64,000 nt of DNA from Streptomyces humicola (lineage in GTDB: Bacteria > Actinomycetota > Actinomycetes > Streptomycetales > Streptomycetaceae): positions 1 to 64,000 of the forward strand of contig NZ_JANFNG010000008.1 in the NCBI RefSeq assembly GCF_024436035.1, read 5' to 3'. Below are positions 60,971 to 64,000 of this stretch, one piece after another (position 1 is the first letter of the stretch; every line of letters begins with the position of its first letter). Below the pieces are notes generated by a model, which searched no databases, was not told the origin of the DNA, and worked only from the letters and a program-made list of their open reading frames with translations. A program made the position numbers and the translations under genes.

Positions 60971-61295
60971 CGGCTCTCCCGTCGTCGTGGCTCTGTAGTG
61001 CCGGAAAGCACTGTGTGCCGGAACTGTGGAAACTGTCACGGCGCAACAGGGACGACGCTGGCCCTCTGCGATTTCGTGCAGGTTACATGATGACCGAGAT
61101 CCCGAGAAGTGGATATCGGCTCTCACCATGTGGACTATGAGGTGTGCGACATGACCTGGACGGACCCGCGTCGCCCCGTGACAAGCGGGCGACACTGCCC
61201 GCAGCGTTACCCACTGATGCCCCGCCGCAAGCGCCCCGAAACGCACGGGTAACAAAAACGTCTGGGAGCGGTTGGGAGGGCTGCGGGCCCGCGAC
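60971..61295. other. gltB leader and promoter region
   Basis: No gene is supported in these 325 bases. The part next to gltB contains its ribosome binding site. The candidate GlnR site lies at 61071-61086. Near 61260 a minus-strand TTTTTGTT run follows the end of the upstream VIT1-family gene; no matching hairpin directly precedes it. Confidence 0.5.
61071..61086 (-). promoter_or_regulatory. candidate GlnR half-box before gltB
   Basis: On the minus strand GTAAC (61086-61082), six bases, GAAAT (61075-61071) fits the actinobacterial GlnR pattern GTnAC-n6-GaAAC with one mismatch at the last base. Only one pair is seen, so it is weak. GlnR control would suit a nitrogen-assimilation operon. Confidence 0.3.
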
Positions 61296-62048
61296 TCAGG
61301 AGACGGCGGTGCCGAACAAAGTGCCCAGAAGGAACGTAACGCCTGCGGCGGCCCCTCCCAAGACTAGCTGGCGAAGACCGCTGAACCACCACGAACGGGC
61401 GGTGACCCTGGCCACCACCGCACCGCACCCGAAAAGACCGATCAGGGCGAGTAGCAGCGCAGGCCACAGGCTGTGGGCCCCCAGCAGGTACGGCAGCACC
61501 GGCAGCAGCGCCCCGGCCGCGAACGAACCGAACGACGAGACGGCGGCGACCACCGGGGACGGCAGGTCGGACGGGTCCACCCCCAGCTCCTCGCGGGCGT
61601 GTATCTCCAGCGCCTTGTGCGGGTCGGTCGACAGCTGGCGTGCGACCTCGGCGGCCAGCTCGGGCTCGACGCCCCGCGCCTCGTAGAGCGCCGCGAGCTC
61701 GCGCTGCTCGTCGTGCGGGTTGCGGTGCAGCTCGCGCAGCTCCACCGCCAGCTCCGCCTCGACCAGCTCGCGCTGGGACGCCACCGAGGTGTACTCCCCC
61801 GCGGCCATGGAGAACGCGCCCGCCGCGAGTCCGACCAGGCCCGTGATCACGATGGTGCGCGTCGCGACATGGCCGCCCGCGACACCGGTGATCAGCGCCA
61901 GGTTGGACACCAGGCCGTCCATCGCCCCGAAGACCGCAGGACGGAGCCAGCCACCGTTGACGTCGCGGTGGCTGTGGTGGCTCACATGGAAGTCCAGAAT
62001 GTTGGCATCGCTCCCGGCGTCCTCAGTGTTCTCAACGGCCGTGGACAT
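61296..62048 (-). CDS. VIT1/CCC1 transporter family protein
   Basis: VIT1/CCC1 proteins move iron or manganese across membranes. The 250-residue protein has the expected five-helix pattern: [19 protein letters not shown] and [29 protein letters not shown] near the N-terminus, a cytoplasmic helical metal-binding domain ([20 protein letters not shown]), then three more helices to the C-terminus. The N-terminal 30 residues contain several His. It lies upstream of gltB on the same strand. Confidence 0.92.
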   Translation of the reverse strand: MSTAVENTEDAGSDANILDFHVSHHSHRDVNGGWLRPAVFGAMDGLVSNLALITGVAGGHVATRTIVITGLVGLAAGAFSMAAGEYTSVASQRELVEAELAVELRELHRNPHDEQRELAALYEARGVEPELAAEVARQLSTDPHKALEIHAREELGVDPSDLPSPVVAAVSSFGSFAAGALLPVLPYLLGAHSLWPALLLALIGLFGCGAVVARVTARSWWFSGLRQLVLGGAAAGVTFLLGTLFGTAVS

Positions 62049-62171
62049 GATCTATGGCTCCTTCCGGGCCGGGGTTCGCATTCCCGGCTCGCCTCCCCGA
62101 CAGGTCGAAGATAAGCACGAGAGCGAGATCGCTGCCAGCAAGGAAAGCCTCTCCGAAGTGCGGAAACGACG

Positions 62172-62200
62172 ACCGCCGGGCCCTTGTGGGGCCCGGCGGT
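62172..62200 (-). terminator. 12-bp perfect stem after lgt
   Basis: ACCGCCGGGCCC at 62172-62183 is perfectly inverted at 62189-62200 around a 5-base loop, 46 bases past the lgt stop on the minus strand. Confidence 0.8.
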
Positions 62201-62245
62201 GGTGGCTTCGTACAAGCCCGGTGCGGCCTTGGTACGACCGGCCGC

Positions 62246-63181
62246 TCAGGGTTTGTTGGACGCCCCTGCGTCGGCTTCCTCCTGCCCGGCACGGCTGTCG
62301 GAGCCTTCCTCCTCCTCGGCGTCCGGCCCGGTGCTCGCCGTGTCCGATCCGACCGCAGCCGGCTCGACCACGGTCTCGCGGCCCGGACGGCGCTTCGCGG
62401 AGATGACGATGTAGAGCACCGCGAGGACGAAGACGACGATCGAGGTCCAGTCGTTCAGCCGCAGGCCGAGGATGTGGTGGGCATAGTCGACGCGCATGTG
62501 CTCGATCCAGAACCGCCCGACGGTGTACGCGGCCGCGTACACCGCGAACGCCCGGCCGTGCCCGAGCTTGAACCTGCGATCCGCCCAGATCACCACGACG
62601 GCGACGATGCAGATGTCCCACAGCGATTCGTAGAGGAAGGTCGGCTGGTACAGGCCGATGTCCGGTGTGGCGAGCGGACGGTGCGCGGGGTCGATCTCGA
62701 GTGCCCACGGCAGGTGGGTGGGGCTGCCGTACAGCTCCTGGTTGAACCAGTTGCCCCAACGGCCGATGCCCTGCGCGATGGCGACACCGGGTGCCACGGC
62801 GTCCGCGTACGCGGGCAGCGGAATGCCCCGGCGACGGCAGCCGATCCACGCCCCGACGGCGCCGAGGGCGACCGCGCCCCAGATGCCGAGCCCTCCGTCC
62901 CAGACCTTGAAGGCGTTGACCCAGTCGCGGCCCGGCCCGAAGTAGAGCTCGTAGTCGGTGATGACGTGGTAGAGCCGCCCGCCGACCAGTCCGAACGGCA
63001 CGGCCCAGACAGCGATGTCGGCGACGGTGGTCTTCTGGCCGCCACGGGCGGCCCAGCGCTTCCCGCCCAGCCAGACGGCGACGAAGACGCCGATGATGAT
63101 GCAGAAGGCGTACCCGCGCAGCGGAATGGGGCCGAGGTAGAGCACGCCCCTCGACGGGCTGGGGATGTATGCGAGGTCCAT
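62246..63181 (-). CDS. lgt: prolipoprotein diacylglyceryl transferase
   Basis: Lgt attaches diacylglycerol to the lipobox cysteine of lipoproteins such as the Rieske and dimethylformamidase-like proteins in this window. The 311-residue protein is polytopic with the signature GRWGNWFNQELYG, the conserved GGRLYHVITDYE and HMRVDY region and several membrane helices. The C-terminal 60 residues are a charged tail (EEEEGSDSRAGQEEADAG) typical of Streptomyces. It is in the usual place upstream of VIT1 and near trpA. Confidence 0.96.
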   Translation of the reverse strand: MDLAYIPSPSRGVLYLGPIPLRGYAFCIIIGVFVAVWLGGKRWAARGGQKTTVADIAVWAVPFGLVGGRLYHVITDYELYFGPGRDWVNAFKVWDGGLGIWGAVALGAVGAWIGCRRRGIPLPAYADAVAPGVAIAQGIGRWGNWFNQELYGSPTHLPWALEIDPAHRPLATPDIGLYQPTFLYESLWDICIVAVVVIWADRRFKLGHGRAFAVYAAAYTVGRFWIEHMRVDYAHHILGLRLNDWTSIVVFVLAVLYIVISAKRRPGRETVVEPAAVGSDTASTGPDAEEEEGSDSRAGQEEADAGASNKP

Positions 63182-63226
63182 GACGATGACGACGCTACCG
63201 CGCGCGGGCGGCCGCGTGGCAATCGG

Positions 63227-63451
63227 CTAGGCCATGGGTCGGTAAATCGGGCCGGTAAATCGCCCCTCAGGGGCCCCGGAGCTCTCCCGTTCGTCGCTCA
63301 TGACGATGCTGATCGCCGCGATGACCACCAGCAGGACGAGGACGACCGACGCCAGCAGCCCGGTTCTGCGGCGCCTGGCAAGCACCCTCTCGCGCAGCTC
63401 GCGCTCGCGCTCCGCACGCTCCCGTGCGCGGTCGTGGTCGTTCCGGCTCAC
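63227..63451 (-). CDS. small single-pass membrane protein
   Basis: The 74-residue product has a highly charged N-terminus (DRARERAERERELRERVLARRRR, a probable helix), one membrane helix (TGLLASVVLVLLVVIAAISIVM) and a short outer tail. Codon usage is GC-rich and the start (GTG 63451, GGGGG just upstream) is reasonable. It lies between trpA and lgt on the same strand. Its function is unknown; a role in membrane-protein complexes is only a guess. Confidence 0.75.
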   Translation of the reverse strand: MSRNDHDRARERAERERELRERVLARRRRTGLLASVVLVLLVVIAAISIVMSDERESSGAPEGRFTGPIYRPMA

Positions 63452-63474
63452 CCCCCGATTAACCCTCCGGAAGA

Positions 63475-63508
63475 CGGCCCGGGACGCGGCTTCCCGCGCA
63501 CCGGGCCG
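63475..63508 (-). terminator. hairpin after trpA
   Basis: CGGCCCGG at 63475-63482 is inverted at 63501-63508, and the 18-base loop has a further short inner stem. It lies 27 bases past the trpA stop. Confidence 0.5.
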
Positions 63509-63534
63509 CCCATTCGCCCGAAGGGATCAACGGT

Positions 63535-64000
63535 TCAGCCGCGCTTGCGGACGCCTTGGGCCAGTTCCGCGGCGAGTGCGCGGATGCTGTCGAGACCGGA
63601 GGGCGTGTCGCGGGCGTCGAGCATCCGTTTGACGAATGCGGAGCCGACGATGACCCCGTCCGCGAAGCCGGCCACCTCGGCCGCCTGCTCGGCGTTGGAG
63701 ACCCCGAGCCCGACGCACACCGGCAGTTCGGTGGTGGCGCGCGTACGCCGTACCAGGTCGGCGGCCTGCGCCCCGACCGACTCCCGCGTGCCGGTGACGC
63801 CCATCAGCGAAGCGGCGTAGACAAAGCCCGAGCCGGCCGCGGTGATGGTGGCCAGCCGCTCGTCGCGGCTGGACGGCGCGACGACGAAGACCGTGGCCAG
63901 GCCGTGACGCTCGGCGGCCTTCCGCCACACTTCGGACTCCTGCACCGGCAGGTCGGGCAGGATGCAGCCCGCTCCGCCGGCCTCGGCGAGATCGGCGGCG
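63535..64000 (-). CDS. trpA: tryptophan synthase alpha subunit (partial, cut by window edge)
   Basis: TrpA cleaves indole-3-glycerol phosphate to indole, which is passed to TrpB. The visible part is the C-terminal 154 residues or so of the TIM barrel; the gene continues beyond the right edge on the minus strand. It includes GCILPDLPVQESEVWR, FVVAPSSRDERLATITAAGSGFVYAASLMGVTGTRE, VCVGLGVSNAEQAAEVAGFADGVIVGSAFV and a short C-terminal tail. The family's phosphate-binding Gly and Ser residues are present. The rest of the trp operon should lie beyond 64000. Confidence 0.95.
   Translation of the reverse strand, partial: AADLAEAGGAGCILPDLPVQESEVWRKAAERHGLATVFVVAPSSRDERLATITAAGSGFVYAASLMGVTGTRESVGAQAADLVRRTRATTELPVCVGLGVSNAEQAAEVAGFADGVIVGSAFVKRMLDARDTPSGLDSIRALAAELAQGVRKRG

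Overview
The window is chromosomal DNA from a high-GC actinomycete, almost certainly Streptomyces or a close relative in the Streptomycetaceae. Evidence: coding is dense with GC-rich third positions and many GTG starts; WhiA (sporulation), a mycothiol-type maleylpyruvate isomerase homologue and an SPW_0924-type 44-residue microprotein are present; Tat and Sec exported proteins abound. The gene order (secG-tpiA-pgk-gap-whiA-yvcK-rapZ-uvrC, then uvrA, uvrB, coaE, rpsA, polA, ANTAR regulator, tRNA, pyk, gltD-gltB, lgt, trpA) is, from memory, that of the conserved Streptomyces chromosome core.

Layout. 0-9.2 kb: on the minus strand, uvrC-rapZ-yvcK-whiA run with start/stop overlaps, followed by gap, pgk, tpiA, secG and an RbpA-family gene (lower glycolysis, protein export, transcription, cell-division control). 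9.3-12.4 kb: an accessory patch with a secreted papain-like protease, an anchored partner protein, a helix-turn-helix-type regulator and a Rieske lipoprotein. 12.4-22.5 kb: uvrA and uvrB, with a mycothiol-type enzyme, a metallo-beta-lactamase-fold hydrolase, a CtaG-like membrane protein, TerC, Ogt and a TPR protein. 22.7-32.6 kb: an accessory region with DoxX, a histidine phosphatase, and three exported proteins (dimethylformamidase-like, GH29 fucosidase, GH92 mannosidase) around coaE and a PAC2 protein. 32.7-41.7 kb: rpsA, a methyltransferase, DUF3068, a microprotein, a secreted transglycosylase, DUF4184 and polA. 41.8-51.5 kb: an FdhF/YdeP oxidoreductase, a thioesterase, the ANTAR regulator, a short-variable-loop tRNA with anticodon CAA, a decayed LAGLIDADG gene, pyk, a SIMPL protein and a two-gene decarboxylase/N-hydroxylase operon. 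51.6-64 kb: a small membrane protein, VOC protein, serpin, HExxH protein, gltBD, VIT1-family transporter, lgt, a small membrane protein and the 3' part of trpA cut by the window edge.

How it works together: the core genes supply central carbon flux (tpiA, pgk, gap, pyk), ammonium assimilation (gltBD), excision repair (uvrABC, polA, ogt), translation (rpsA) and lipoprotein maturation (lgt). The accessory genes are mostly exported hydrolases and proteases. The most unusual items are the atypical tRNA beside a broken LAGLIDADG gene, the siderophore-like two-gene operon with no condensing enzyme, several exact palindromes and helically phased repeats upstream of accessory genes, and a bacterial serpin next to a cytosolic HExxH protein. 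No CRISPR array, insertion sequence, rRNA or prophage was seen.
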